Assembly (NCBI RefSeq): GCF_039652435.2
Contig: NZ_CP190246.1
Coordinates: 806,001 to 870,000 of the forward strand
Reading direction: 5' to 3'
DNA: 64,000 nucleotides
Origin: Niabella insulamsoli
GTDB taxonomy: Bacteria > Bacteroidota > Bacteroidia > Chitinophagales > Chitinophagaceae
Shown in pieces: positions 33,744-42,178 of this stretch. The notes beneath the pieces are model-generated. The model worked only from the letters and a program-made list of their open reading frames with translations. It ran no database searches and was not told where the DNA came from. Each line of letters starts with the position of its first letter. Positions within the stretch are counted from its first letter, which is position 1. The position numbers were made by a program, and so were the translations under genes.

Positions 33744-33971
33744 TTAAGCGCCTGTTGCACTATCCGTGCCGCCATCCCCGTCTGCACCGCCATCTCCGTC
33801 TGCGCCACCATCGCCATCGGCACCGCCGTCTCCGTCTGCTCCATCTCCACCATCTGCGCCTCCATCTCCATCGCCATCACCGTCTCCGTCATAGCCTGCA
33901 GCCGAAGTAGATTCGTCTACTCTTGTCACTAATAGTTCGTCATTGTTGAATTCGATATTTGTTGTTTCCAT
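33744..33971 (-). CDS. 75-residue Gly-Asp repeat peptide, candidate modified-peptide precursor
   Basis: The product has a 27-residue N-terminal part (METTNIEFNNDELLVTRVDE then STSAAGY) of ordinary composition. Residues 28-70 contain only Asp, Gly, Ala and one Thr: DGDGDGDGDGG, a middle block, then four copies of DGDGGA/T between 46 and 69, ending DSATGA. Codons vary among repeats (GAT/GAC; GGA, GGT, GGC and GGG), so the amino-acid pattern is preserved beyond DNA slippage. No signal peptide is seen. A leader-core layout plus a following attenuator and a cupin oxygenase suggest a RiPP precursor; an acidic metal-binding protein is the main alternative. Confidence 0.7.
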   Translation of the reverse strand: METTNIEFNNDELLVTRVDESTSAAGYDGDGDGDGDGGADGGDGADGDGGADGDGGADGDGGADGDGGTDSATGA

Positions 33972-34122
33972 AAAAATATTTTGCGGTTTAATAATGATGT
34001 TTGCTTAACTAAAATAAGCATTCTTTCCGATTTATAAAAATCAAAAGTGGTGCCATTTTTTATTTGTAAAATGATTAACAAAGAGCCATCATCGTTATCT
34101 TTCAGGTTCTAATTTCTTTGCT

Positions 34123-37113
34123 ATGCGATACGGTTTTATTGTTGTTTTGTTTTTACACAGCCTGGCGTCTGCCCAATCGGTAAATTATGCTCATGGAAAT
34201 GAAAGTTGGAATGCTGATTCCCTCGGCAATCATCGGTTTATTGTTCATCTTGGTGCACAGGAGTATCAAAAAAATAAAAATGTAGCGCAGGTTATAATTC
34301 CCTGGCGCCGCAGAGACGAACATCCCGAGGCCAAAAAGATCATTATTGTTGGTAAAGACGCGCCGCAACCCGTTTCCAATTTTAAAATAATAGCTGCAAG
34401 CAACGAATCAGGAAATATTTTATTTCAGCCATCTGCGGGCCCCGGGGATTATTACGTTTATTATATGCCTTATAAAAATGAAGGGCGGTCTAATTATCCA
34501 AAAGGAACCTATCTGAAGGCAACCGAACCCGCCGCAGCTTCCTGGTTAAAATCCACAATGGAAAACAGGTCCTACGCAAAAGCGAACGCTGTAAGATATG
34601 AATCGATCGACGCGTTCAACAGCTTTTATCCGATGGAAATTATTGCAACGCGGAGTGAGGTGGAAAAGTTGAGGCAATCAGCCGCGAAGCGCGACTTTTT
34701 GGTGTTTCCGGAAGATCGCATGCATCCGGTAAAAATGAATTATTATTTGCCCATGCGTTGGGCGCAACGCGGCGCTTCCAATCAATTCAGCGACACTACT
34801 TCGCGCGGCGAAAATTTTTCTTTCCAATTGGGAATCTACGCTTTGAAAGACCTGGAAAACCTAAAGCTTTATTTTTCGGATTTGAAGGCAAAAGACGGCA
34901 AGCGGATCAGCGCTAAAAGTATCTCCTGCCTCAACACGACCGGGATCGACTATCGCGGCGATTCCATGACAAAAAAGATTAGCGTCGGCGCGGGCTTCAT
35001 TCAATCGCTATGGTGCCTGGTCGATGTGCCGAAAAGCGCGCTGCCAGGCAGTTATACCGGCAACGTTAAAATTGCCGCGGCCGGAAGGGTGCCCCAAATC
35101 GTTCAACTTCGCCTGGAAATCACATCGGATATAGCGAAGGAGGGCGGCATTGATCATCCGGAGAGGCAAACCCGCCTTGCCTGGCTCAATTCCACTTTGG
35201 CGCAGGACAATGCCGTGCTGGCGCCTTATACGCCGCTAAAAATAGAAAATAATGCGGTATCGCTGCTGGGCCGGCAGGTGGTGGTCGACAAATCCGGTTT
35301 CCCCTCTCAAATTAAAACGTATTTCACGCCGGAAATGACAAGCATCGGTACCAAAGAAAACAACCTGCTGACCGAGCGGATGCATTTCCATATCAATTCA
35401 TCAGCCGGCGATAAAAATCCGGCATGGAAAAGCGAGGGCGTTCATTTTTTGGAGCAGGACGCAGGTACGGTGAAATGGACGGCGCTAAACAAGTCTGAGG
35501 GTTTAGATATGTATGTAGACGCTTCACTTGAATTTGACGGGTTCCTGTCTTACACAGTCAAACTTGTTGCAACTACCGATTTGGATTTAGATCAAGTTAA
35601 TTTTCACATGCCCGTGGCGCCGGGTTTCGCCAAATACTTTATGGGCCTCGGGTTAAAAGGCGGGGAACGGCCCGACTCAATTGCGTGGAATTGGGATGTG
35701 GCCCACAAAAACCAGGATGGCGGATGGATCGGCGACGTCAACGGCGGCTTTCAGTTTTCGCTGCGCGACGAAAAATATGTGCGTCCTTTAAATACAAATT
35801 TTTATTTGCAGAAGCCGCTTCTTCTGCCGGCGTCATGGGGCAGCGGCGGCATCCATATTTTTAAAAAAGGCAGCGCTGTACTCATTGATGCTTACAGCCA
35901 TCCCGGACAAATGAAAAAAGGGGATACGCTTTTCTATAATTTCAACTTACTGATTACGCCCTTCCATCCGATCAACACCGATTTTCAGTGGCGTAATCGT
36001 TTTTATCACCGGTATGAAAACCTGGATAGTATTCGCTCCAAAGGCGCCAATGTGGTCAATATACATCACGCCACTAAAATCAATCCTTATATTAATTATC
36101 CGTTTATCAAATGGCGGGAAATGAAACAATATATTGATAGCGCACACAACCTCGGCCTGAAAGTGAAGATATATAATACCATCAGGGAACTTTCCAACAA
36201 AGCCTATGAAACCTTTCCGCTTCGAAGTTTGGGCCACGAAATTTATACCCCCGGGCCCGGCGGTGGCTTTAGCTGGTTGCAGGAGCATATTGGAAAAGAT
36301 TATATCGCAGCCTGGTTTGTCCCTTCGATCAAAGACGCAGCGATTGTGAACAGCGGCATGAGCCGTTGGCACAATTATTACGTTGAGGGTATGAATTGGC
36401 TGGTAAAAAATGTGGGCATTGATGGCATTTATTTGGACGATGTTGCTTTTGATCGCACCACCATGAAAAGGGTAAAAAGAGTTTTAACTGCGAATGGGAA
36501 GCCCGGCATAATCGACCTTCATTCCGCCAACCAGTTTAATAAAAGTGACGGGTTCAATAACAGCGCTAATTTATATATGGAACACTTTCCCTACATCAAC
36601 CGGTTGTGGTTTGGGGAATATTTCGATTATGAACAAAACGGCCCCGATTTTTTTCTGACAGAAGTTAGCGGAATTCCCTTTGGCCTGATGGGGGAAATGC
36701 TACAAGATGGCGGCAATGCGTGGCGCGGTATGCTTTACGGCATGACAAACCGACTGCCCTGGAGCGACGGCGCTGATCCGCGGCCTATCTGGAGATTTTG
36801 GGATGAGTTTGGTATAGAAGGTGCTGAAATGCTGGGTTATTGGAGTCCGGCCTGCCCCGTGCAAACAGATCATCCCGAAGTGCTGGCCACCGTTTATAAA
36901 AAGAATGGAAAAACTTTGGTTGCCATGGCGAGTTGGGCGAACGAAGATATTAACGTAAAATTGTTGATAGATTGGACAGCTTTAGGGATCGATCCTTCAA
37001 AGGCGACGATTGAGGCCAAAGCCATCAAAGACTTTCAGGAGGCAAAGTTATTTGACCGTGATGAAGCCATACCTGTGAAGCAAAACAAAGGTTGGCTGTT
37101 GATCATTCAATAA
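34123..37113 (+). CDS. Large secreted putative glycoside hydrolase, DUF6067-like
   Basis: A 996-residue exported protein (signal MRYGFIVVLFLHSLASAQ). The N-terminal half is beta-rich (FYPMEIIATRSEVEKL, FLVFPEDRMHPVKM, YLPMRWAQRGASNQF). The C-terminal half looks like a TIM barrel with GIDGIYLDDVAFDRTTMKRV, IIDLHSANQFNKSDGFNN and RPIWRFWDEFGIEGAEM. I recognise this layout as the DUF6067/glycoside-hydrolase-like family of Bacteroidota; the enzymatic specificity is unknown. Acidic residues of YLDDVAFD are candidate catalytic groups. It is followed by a sugar isomerase/epimerase gene on the same strand. Confidence 0.7.
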   Translation: MRYGFIVVLFLHSLASAQSVNYAHGNESWNADSLGNHRFIVHLGAQEYQKNKNVAQVIIPWRRRDEHPEAKKIIIVGKDAPQPVSNFKIIAASNESGNILFQPSAGPGDYYVYYMPYKNEGRSNYPKGTYLKATEPAAASWLKSTMENRSYAKANAVRYESIDAFNSFYPMEIIATRSEVEKLRQSAAKRDFLVFPEDRMHPVKMNYYLPMRWAQRGASNQFSDTTSRGENFSFQLGIYALKDLENLKLYFSDLKAKDGKRISAKSISCLNTTGIDYRGDSMTKKISVGAGFIQSLWCLVDVPKSALPGSYTGNVKIAAAGRVPQIVQLRLEITSDIAKEGGIDHPERQTRLAWLNSTLAQDNAVLAPYTPLKIENNAVSLLGRQVVVDKSGFPSQIKTYFTPEMTSIGTKENNLLTERMHFHINSSAGDKNPAWKSEGVHFLEQDAGTVKWTALNKSEGLDMYVDASLEFDGFLSYTVKLVATTDLDLDQVNFHMPVAPGFAKYFMGLGLKGGERPDSIAWNWDVAHKNQDGGWIGDVNGGFQFSLRDEKYVRPLNTNFYLQKPLLLPASWGSGGIHIFKKGSAVLIDAYSHPGQMKKGDTLFYNFNLLITPFHPINTDFQWRNRFYHRYENLDSIRSKGANVVNIHHATKINPYINYPFIKWREMKQYIDSAHNLGLKVKIYNTIRELSNKAYETFPLRSLGHEIYTPGPGGGFSWLQEHIGKDYIAAWFVPSIKDAAIVNSGMSRWHNYYVEGMNWLVKNVGIDGIYLDDVAFDRTTMKRVKRVLTANGKPGIIDLHSANQFNKSDGFNNSANLYMEHFPYINRLWFGEYFDYEQNGPDFFLTEVSGIPFGLMGEMLQDGGNAWRGMLYGMTNRLPWSDGADPRPIWRFWDEFGIEGAEMLGYWSPACPVQTDHPEVLATVYKKNGKTLVAMASWANEDINVKLLIDWTALGIDPSKATIEAKAIKDFQEAKLFDRDEAIPVKQNKGWLLIIQ

Positions 37114-37263
37114 AAAACATGTCATCCAGTTGCGACAAACGCGCAGCCCTGAAACAATTAAATTTGTCTGTATTAAATTTTTAAAGCGATTGAAATAAAA
37201 TTTTCTTGTCCGGAAGGTGTTTAGCCCAACGGGCGTCTCATCCTTCAAACAAAAAAGTATCAA

Positions 37264-38199
37264 ATGAAAAGAAAGCAGTTTTTAAAGCAGATATCGGCCG
37301 CGATGGCCGCAACCGCCGTGCTTCCGGCTTTTGGATGCGATTTCATTAACGATCAAAAGCCAAAGTCGTTTTTCAAAATTTCTTTGGCCGAGTGGTCTTT
37401 ACACAAGAAGCTTTTTGCCAATGAAATGACCAATCTTGATTTTCCTGTGATGGCAAAAAAAGATTTTGGTATTGATGCTGTGGAATACGTAAATGTGTTT
37501 TTTAAAGACAAAGCAAAAGACACAAAATATTTAAATGAATTATTGAAACGCTGCAAGGATAATGACGTTAAAAACCATCTGATTATGTGCGACGGGGAAG
37601 GAGAGTTGGGCGATGCCGATGCCGCAAAACGCCTGAAGGCGGTAGAAAATCATTACAAATGGGTGGATGCGGCTAAATATCTGGGCTGCGCCACCATTCG
37701 TGTAAACGCAGCAGGACAGGGCGCTCGCGAGGAAGTGGCGGCCGCGGCGGCAGAAGGGCTTAGCAAGCTTGGCGCTTACGCCGCAAAGGAAAAAATAAAT
37801 GTAATTGTAGAAAATCATGGGGGCTACTCTTCGGATGGAAGCTGGCTGAGCGGCGTTATGAAAAGTGTCAATATGCCGAATGTGGGCACCTTACCCGATT
37901 TTGGAAATTTCTGTATTAAGAGAGATTCAAAAGATTGGCAGGTTTGCGTGGAGGAGTATGACCGATATAAAGGCACGGCAGAGCTAATGCCGTTTGCAAA
38001 GGGAGTGAGCGCTAAAAGCTACGATTTTGACGAAAAGGGAAATTGTGTAGAAACGGATTATAACCGCATCATGAAAATAGTAAAAGACGCCGGATTTAAA
38101 GGCTATGTAGGCATCGAATATGAAGGCGGCAAATTATCAGAAAAAGAAGGCATTCTGAAAACTAAAGCCTTATTGGAACGCATCCAGAAAGACATGTAA
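37264..38199 (+). CDS. Sugar-phosphate isomerase/epimerase-family TIM-barrel protein
   Basis: A 311-residue xylose-isomerase-like (AP endonuclease 2 fold) protein: SLAEWSLHKKLFANEMTNLD, ATIRVNAAGQGAREEVAAAA, NVIVENHGGYSSDGSWL (metal Glu), GTLPDFGNFC (metal Asp) and GYVGIEYEGGKLSE (C-terminal Glu). The N-terminus MKRKQFLKQISAAMAATAVL resembles a Tat-type signal although it has KR rather than RR, followed by AFGC, a possible lipobox. Likely periplasmic sugar isomerase/epimerase working with the upstream putative glycosidase; 150 bases separate the two. Confidence 0.82.
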   Translation: MKRKQFLKQISAAMAATAVLPAFGCDFINDQKPKSFFKISLAEWSLHKKLFANEMTNLDFPVMAKKDFGIDAVEYVNVFFKDKAKDTKYLNELLKRCKDNDVKNHLIMCDGEGELGDADAAKRLKAVENHYKWVDAAKYLGCATIRVNAAGQGAREEVAAAAAEGLSKLGAYAAKEKINVIVENHGGYSSDGSWLSGVMKSVNMPNVGTLPDFGNFCIKRDSKDWQVCVEEYDRYKGTAELMPFAKGVSAKSYDFDEKGNCVETDYNRIMKIVKDAGFKGYVGIEYEGGKLSEKEGILKTKALLERIQKDM

Positions 38200-38210
38200 C
38201 CATTAAAATG

Positions 38211-38249
38211 AAAACCGCTTCGTATGCTATGAACATCGAAGCGGTTTTT
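38211..38249. terminator. Bidirectional intrinsic terminator
   Basis: AAAACCGCTTCG (38211-38222) pairs with CGAAGCGGTTTT (38237-38248); T-runs occur on both strands. It ends the epimerase gene on plus and the DUF983 gene on minus. Confidence 0.85.
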
Positions 38250-38278
38250 AAAATATCAAAGTTGTATAAGCTTTTGCG

Positions 38279-38740
38279 CTACCAATTATTTCCCTGTTCT
38301 TCATTGATCCTTTCAGAAACATCTGTGGGGCCACTTTCCCGCCAGTATGGATCGTATTTAACAAACCACGACAACCAAAGGCTGCGCGACAGCCGCATGA
38401 GCCAGGGCTGCAATACTACAAGGAGCACGGCGTTAAAAATAATCCAATAAATAAAGCGGTTGTCTTGTAGCGAAAAACCGACAATCAGCCACCAGGCAAT
38501 TGCACTGGCAACGCTGAGCGCCACCGCCAGCATATAACTTACATAGCTGGTGCCATAGAAAAAGCCCACTTCCAGTTCAGTAGGCTGACCACAAACCGGA
38601 CAGGTTTTATTCATTTTCATCATGCCGCTGAGTTTAATGCTGAGCGGTTTTTCAAATAGCTTTCCTTCCCTGCATCGTGGACAGTAACAACCCAGGGTGG
38701 CGCCCAGGTAACTTCTCCTCGCTTTGGTTGCATCTTTCAT
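38279..38740 (-). CDS. DUF983 membrane protein
   Basis: A 153-residue DUF983 protein: a zinc-ribbon-like pair CPRC...CPVC (LGCYCPRCREGKLFE, KTCPVCGQPTELEVGFFYG) and two hydrophobic helices (VSYMLAVALSVASAIAWWLI; FIYWIIFNAVLLVVLQPWL). Function unknown. The start ATG 38740 is 2 bases after the murF stop, so it is the second gene of a murF-DUF983 operon; longer upstream frames run inside murF. Confidence 0.88.
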   Translation of the reverse strand: MKDATKARRSYLGATLGCYCPRCREGKLFEKPLSIKLSGMMKMNKTCPVCGQPTELEVGFFYGTSYVSYMLAVALSVASAIAWWLIVGFSLQDNRFIYWIIFNAVLLVVLQPWLMRLSRSLWLSWFVKYDPYWRESGPTDVSERINEEQGNNW

Positions 38741-38742
38741 GA

Positions 38743-40038
38743 TCAATTCGTATTTATTGCAGTTAAAATATGTTCCATTTGTGAGCTGCGGCTCCCTTTG
38801 ATTAACAAATAACTGTTCTGAAAGTTCTGGGCCCGGGCCCAATCCGCGGCTGCCGCCGACGTATCGAAATACTGGAACTGATCCCTAAACGGCGCAAAGG
38901 GCTTTCCTACCAAGACTACCTGCTGCCAGTTATATTTTTTAATTTGATCGATTAGCGACTGGTGCTCTTTTTCGGTTTCATCACCCATTTCCGCCATGGC
39001 GCCAAGCATTAAGATCTTGTCTGCGGCCTCGGTTCTTGCGAAATTGTCAATCGCCAGTTTCATGCTTGAAGGATTGGCATTGTAAGCGTCCAAAATGATT
39101 TTATTGCTTCCAGATTCAATAAGTTGTGAACGGCTATTGGAAGGATGATAGTTTTCAATGGCCGCTTTTATTTGCTCAGCCGCCACGCTAAAATGATAAC
39201 CAATTGCTACTGCCGCCAGCAAATTCGGCAAGTTGTAATCTCCTACCAACTGCGTGGAAATAGGCAACTTTGAATCACCGATATTGACCAAAGCTTCCAG
39301 GAAAGTACTTTCTTTATTCACGTTGCCGGTAATATCGGCGTCAGCGGTACCATAGGTAATTACCTCAGCGATACCTTTGCTCATGCTGCGCAGATAATCA
39401 TAATCTTTCATAATAAACGCAGTGGCTTTCTCGCGTGTCCGCAAAAAGTCGAATAATTCGCCCTTTCCTTTTTTGACACCTTCAATACCTCCAAAACCTT
39501 CCAGGTGGGCTTTGCCACAATTGGTAATCAGGCCATGGGTGGGTTCGGCAATGCTACAATAAAACTCAATTTCATGCAGGTGGTTGGCGCCCATTTCTAT
39601 AACGGCAAGCGCGGCGTCCTGCTTTATTTTTAACAGCGTGAGCGGTACGCCGATATGATTATTCAGATTCCCTTCGGTGGTGTAAACCCGGTATTTTTGC
39701 GTCAGCACCGCATGCACGAGCTCCTTGGTGGTTGTTTTTCCATTGCTGCCTGTAATTGCTATAAAAGGAATTGAAAATTGCAAACGATGATGATGGGCTA
39801 ATTGCTGCAAGGCTTTTAGCGCATCATCAAAAAGGAAAGTTTTTCCCGGAATATGATATTCGGGTTCATCAACAACCGCGTAGGCTGCTCCCGCTTCAAG
39901 GGCTTTGGCGGCAAAGGCATTGCCATTGAAATTCGCACCTTTTAAAGCAAAAAATAAATCCCCTTTTTTTAACTTTCTTGTATCGGTTTGTATGTTGGGA
40001 TATTGCAAATAAATCTGGTAAAGCGCGTCGATTGTCAT
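38743..40038 (-). CDS. murF: UDP-N-acetylmuramoyl-tripeptide--D-alanyl-D-alanine ligase
   Basis: A 431-residue Mur ligase adding D-Ala-D-Ala to the peptidoglycan precursor in the cytoplasm. The P-loop ITGSNGKTTTKELV (about 108-121), EMGANHLHEIEFY, NLPNLLAAVAIG and the C-terminal ILDAYNANPSSMKLAIDN (typical MurF DAYNANP) are present. Length is normal for Bacteroidota. It is not in a dcw cluster here. Confidence 0.94.
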   Translation of the reverse strand: MTIDALYQIYLQYPNIQTDTRKLKKGDLFFALKGANFNGNAFAAKALEAGAAYAVVDEPEYHIPGKTFLFDDALKALQQLAHHHRLQFSIPFIAITGSNGKTTTKELVHAVLTQKYRVYTTEGNLNNHIGVPLTLLKIKQDAALAVIEMGANHLHEIEFYCSIAEPTHGLITNCGKAHLEGFGGIEGVKKGKGELFDFLRTREKATAFIMKDYDYLRSMSKGIAEVITYGTADADITGNVNKESTFLEALVNIGDSKLPISTQLVGDYNLPNLLAAVAIGYHFSVAAEQIKAAIENYHPSNSRSQLIESGSNKIILDAYNANPSSMKLAIDNFARTEAADKILMLGAMAEMGDETEKEHQSLIDQIKKYNWQQVVLVGKPFAPFRDQFQYFDTSAAAADWARAQNFQNSYLLIKGSRSSQMEHILTAINTN

Positions 40039-40139
40039 AGCCGCAAAAATAACTAAATAACTAAGCTATATTCGCAAGAATTATTGAATGCCGGGTCAGG
40101 TCAAAGTAATACGCCGGCGGGATCTTAAAAAGTAATAGC

Positions 40140-40619
40140 ATGGCTTATAGAATTGGCAGTGGTATAGATTTTCATCAATTAGTTGAGGGCCGTGACCTGT
40201 GGATTGGCGGTATATTGATTCCACATACGAAAGGGGCGCTGGGGCATAGCGATGCGGATGTGCTGTTGCACGCGATCTGCGACGCCCTGCTCGGAGCGCT
40301 GGCGTTGGGCGATATTGGCGTTCATTTTCCCAACACCGATGAGCAATATAAGGATATAGACAGCAAGCTGTTATTAAAACATTGCATGGAACTTATTCAA
40401 CAAAAAAGTTATAAGGTAGTGAATATAGACGCCACGCTTACCTTGCAGGCGCCTAAAATTAAACCGTTTGTGCCGCAAATGCAGGAGACGATTGCCGGCA
40501 TCTGCAATGTACTGGTGGAAGATGTGTCCATCAAAGCCACGACTACCGAGCATATGGGATTTGAAGGAAGAGAAGAAGGGTTAGTCGCCTATGCGACCGT
40601 GTTGCTGCAAAAGGTATAA
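40140..40619 (+). CDS. ispF: 2-C-methyl-D-erythritol 2,4-cyclodiphosphate synthase
   Basis: A 159-residue IspF of the non-mevalonate isoprenoid pathway. The zinc motif is GIDFHQLVEG (Asp-x-His) with the second His in GALGHSDADVLLHAICDA. IGVHFPNTDEQYKDIDS and the C-terminal TTEHMGFEGREEGLVAYA complete the active site. The homotrimeric enzyme makes the cyclic diphosphate from CDP-ME-2P. It is followed by dut on the same strand. Confidence 0.96.
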   Translation: MAYRIGSGIDFHQLVEGRDLWIGGILIPHTKGALGHSDADVLLHAICDALLGALALGDIGVHFPNTDEQYKDIDSKLLLKHCMELIQQKSYKVVNIDATLTLQAPKIKPFVPQMQETIAGICNVLVEDVSIKATTTEHMGFEGREEGLVAYATVLLQKV

Positions 40620-40734
40620 TGCCTGAAGATTCCGAAAGTGTTAAAGTTAAGCTATAAAACAATGGTGGCGCCTTGCCTTTCAAACTTCTAAAAGAGAAGT
40701 TACCATCCGGCTTCGGCTTTAACGGCCAACCGAT

Positions 40735-40742
40735 TATCTTTG
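40735..40742 (+). promoter_or_regulatory. -7 promoter element of dut
   Basis: TATCTTTG, exact match to TAnnTTTG, 5 bases before the dut ATG, suggesting a nearly leaderless mRNA and supporting ATG 40748 as the start. Confidence 0.5.
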
Positions 40743-40747
40743 CCGCT

Positions 40748-41188
40748 ATGGCACAAATGGAAATTAAAATTGTAAATAAATCCGAACACCCTTTGCCGGC
40801 CTACGCAACTTCCGGTGCATCCGGAATGGATTTGAAGGCGTCTATCGCGGAGGATATTGTTTTGCAATCACTTGAAAGGACGCTCGTTCCTACAGGTTTG
40901 TTTATGGAAATCCCCGAAGGCTACGAAGCGCAAATCCGCCCAAGAAGCGGCCTGGCGGTTAAACAGGGACTGACTTGTTTGAATACGCCTGGCACAATTG
41001 ATGCAGATTACCGCGGGGAAATAAAAGTTATTTTAATCAATTTATCGAAAGAGCCCCAGACCATTAAGAATGGCGACCGAATCGCTCAAATGGTAATCCA
41101 AAAGGTTGAAATAATACAATGGGCGCCGGCAGAAACGCTGAGCGAAACAGCGCGCGCCGCGGGCGGGTTTGGCCATACAGGTAAATAG
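40748..41188 (+). CDS. dut: dUTP diphosphatase
   Basis: A 146-residue trimeric dUTPase removing dUTP and providing dUMP. The five motifs are visible: SGASGMDLKA, RPRSGLAVKQG, NTPGTIDADYRGEIKVIL, NGDRIAQMVI, and the C-terminal arm AAGGFGHTGK (His for the usual Ser). ATG 40748 gives the family N-terminus MEIKIVNKS shortly after; the 25-residue upstream extension crosses the promoter element. Confidence 0.95.
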   Translation: MAQMEIKIVNKSEHPLPAYATSGASGMDLKASIAEDIVLQSLERTLVPTGLFMEIPEGYEAQIRPRSGLAVKQGLTCLNTPGTIDADYRGEIKVILINLSKEPQTIKNGDRIAQMVIQKVEIIQWAPAETLSETARAAGGFGHTGK

Positions 41189-41381
41189 GCGGGTTGATAT
41201 TGCTCATCAATACGAAAAATGACGAAGAGCGTCCTTCGGCCAGGCAAATCACCGCAAGGCTGTACAGACAAAAAAATACAGATGAAAGGTTTGTTATAAA
41301 ACTTTCATTTTTAATTACAAAAGGATGAAAATTTTACCCGACAAATTCTATTCGACCTATAAAAACATAAAAAATATACGG

Positions 41382-42161
41382 ATGAAAAAATATTCAATTA
41401 TTATCGCCGCCGCTTTGTTTGCTTCTTGTAATGCAAGCAAAAAGGCAGCAAAATCAGTCCCGCCGGTGGAGCAGCCTGTTGCTAATGTTAAGAGCGACAG
41501 TCCGTCCGAAGTGCTGTCCCATCTCAATACCATTGACTTTAACACCTTTTCGGGCCGGGTTGATGTGGATTTTGATGATGGAAAGGGCAATGGGAAAAGT
41601 GTAAGCGCCAAACTGGTGATCAAAAAGGATGAAGCCATATGGATGTCTGCCGGCCTAATGGGATTTGAGGGCGTGCGTGCGCTTATTACCAAGGATTCCG
41701 TAAAAATTCTCAACAAACTGCAAAAGGAGTATATCGCCACGAGTTTGGAGTATTTAAAAGATAAGATAGGTTTGCCGGTGGATTTTGCAACGGTGCAAAA
41801 CCTATTAATCGGTAATCCCGTATTTGTGAATACGGCCAATGCCAGTTTGGTGAAGGAAGGCGACAATTATGTGATTACAACTGAAGATGCCAATTTTAAA
41901 AACCTGTTGACGGTGTTGATGCCCGGCTATCTTCCCGCTGTCAGCAAGCTTAGCGATGTGGATGCCACCAAAAACAGGAGTGCGCAGCTTTCTTACAATA
42001 ACTACAAGTCGGTAGCCGGAAGGAATTTTTCTACCAGCCGGAATATCAATGTGAAATACAAAAATGATATTAAAATTAACCTCGACTTTAAAACCTACGA
42101 ATTTGACGGGGAAGTAAGCACGCCATTTTCGGTTCCGTCAAATTATAAAACAAAGCAATAA
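41382..42161 (+). CDS. DUF4292-domain lipoprotein
   Basis: A 259-residue lipoprotein: signal MKKYSIIIAAALFASC (lipid Cys 16), a short Ala/Lys/Val/Pro linker, then the DUF4292 domain (LNTIDFNTFSGRVDVDFDDG, IWMSAGLMGFEGVRALIT, NLLIGNPVF). The domain resembles LolA/LolB-type half-barrels that carry lipids, and it is typical of Bacteroidota next to an EnvC-like gene. ATG 41382 is chosen because it begins the signal peptide. It ends 17 bases before the next gene, so the two are an operon. Confidence 0.85.
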   Translation: MKKYSIIIAAALFASCNASKKAAKSVPPVEQPVANVKSDSPSEVLSHLNTIDFNTFSGRVDVDFDDGKGNGKSVSAKLVIKKDEAIWMSAGLMGFEGVRALITKDSVKILNKLQKEYIATSLEYLKDKIGLPVDFATVQNLLIGNPVFVNTANASLVKEGDNYVITTEDANFKNLLTVLMPGYLPAVSKLSDVDATKNRSAQLSYNNYKSVAGRNFSTSRNINVKYKNDIKINLDFKTYEFDGEVSTPFSVPSNYKTKQ

Positions 42162-42178
42162 ATCGCATAGTATCAGTT

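Noticed and set aside
33666..33932. Plus-strand open frame opposite the Gly-Asp peptide
   Set aside because: It arises from the complement of GAY/GGN codons. It lacks a sensible N-terminus, crosses the terminator hairpin, and has no matching partner context.
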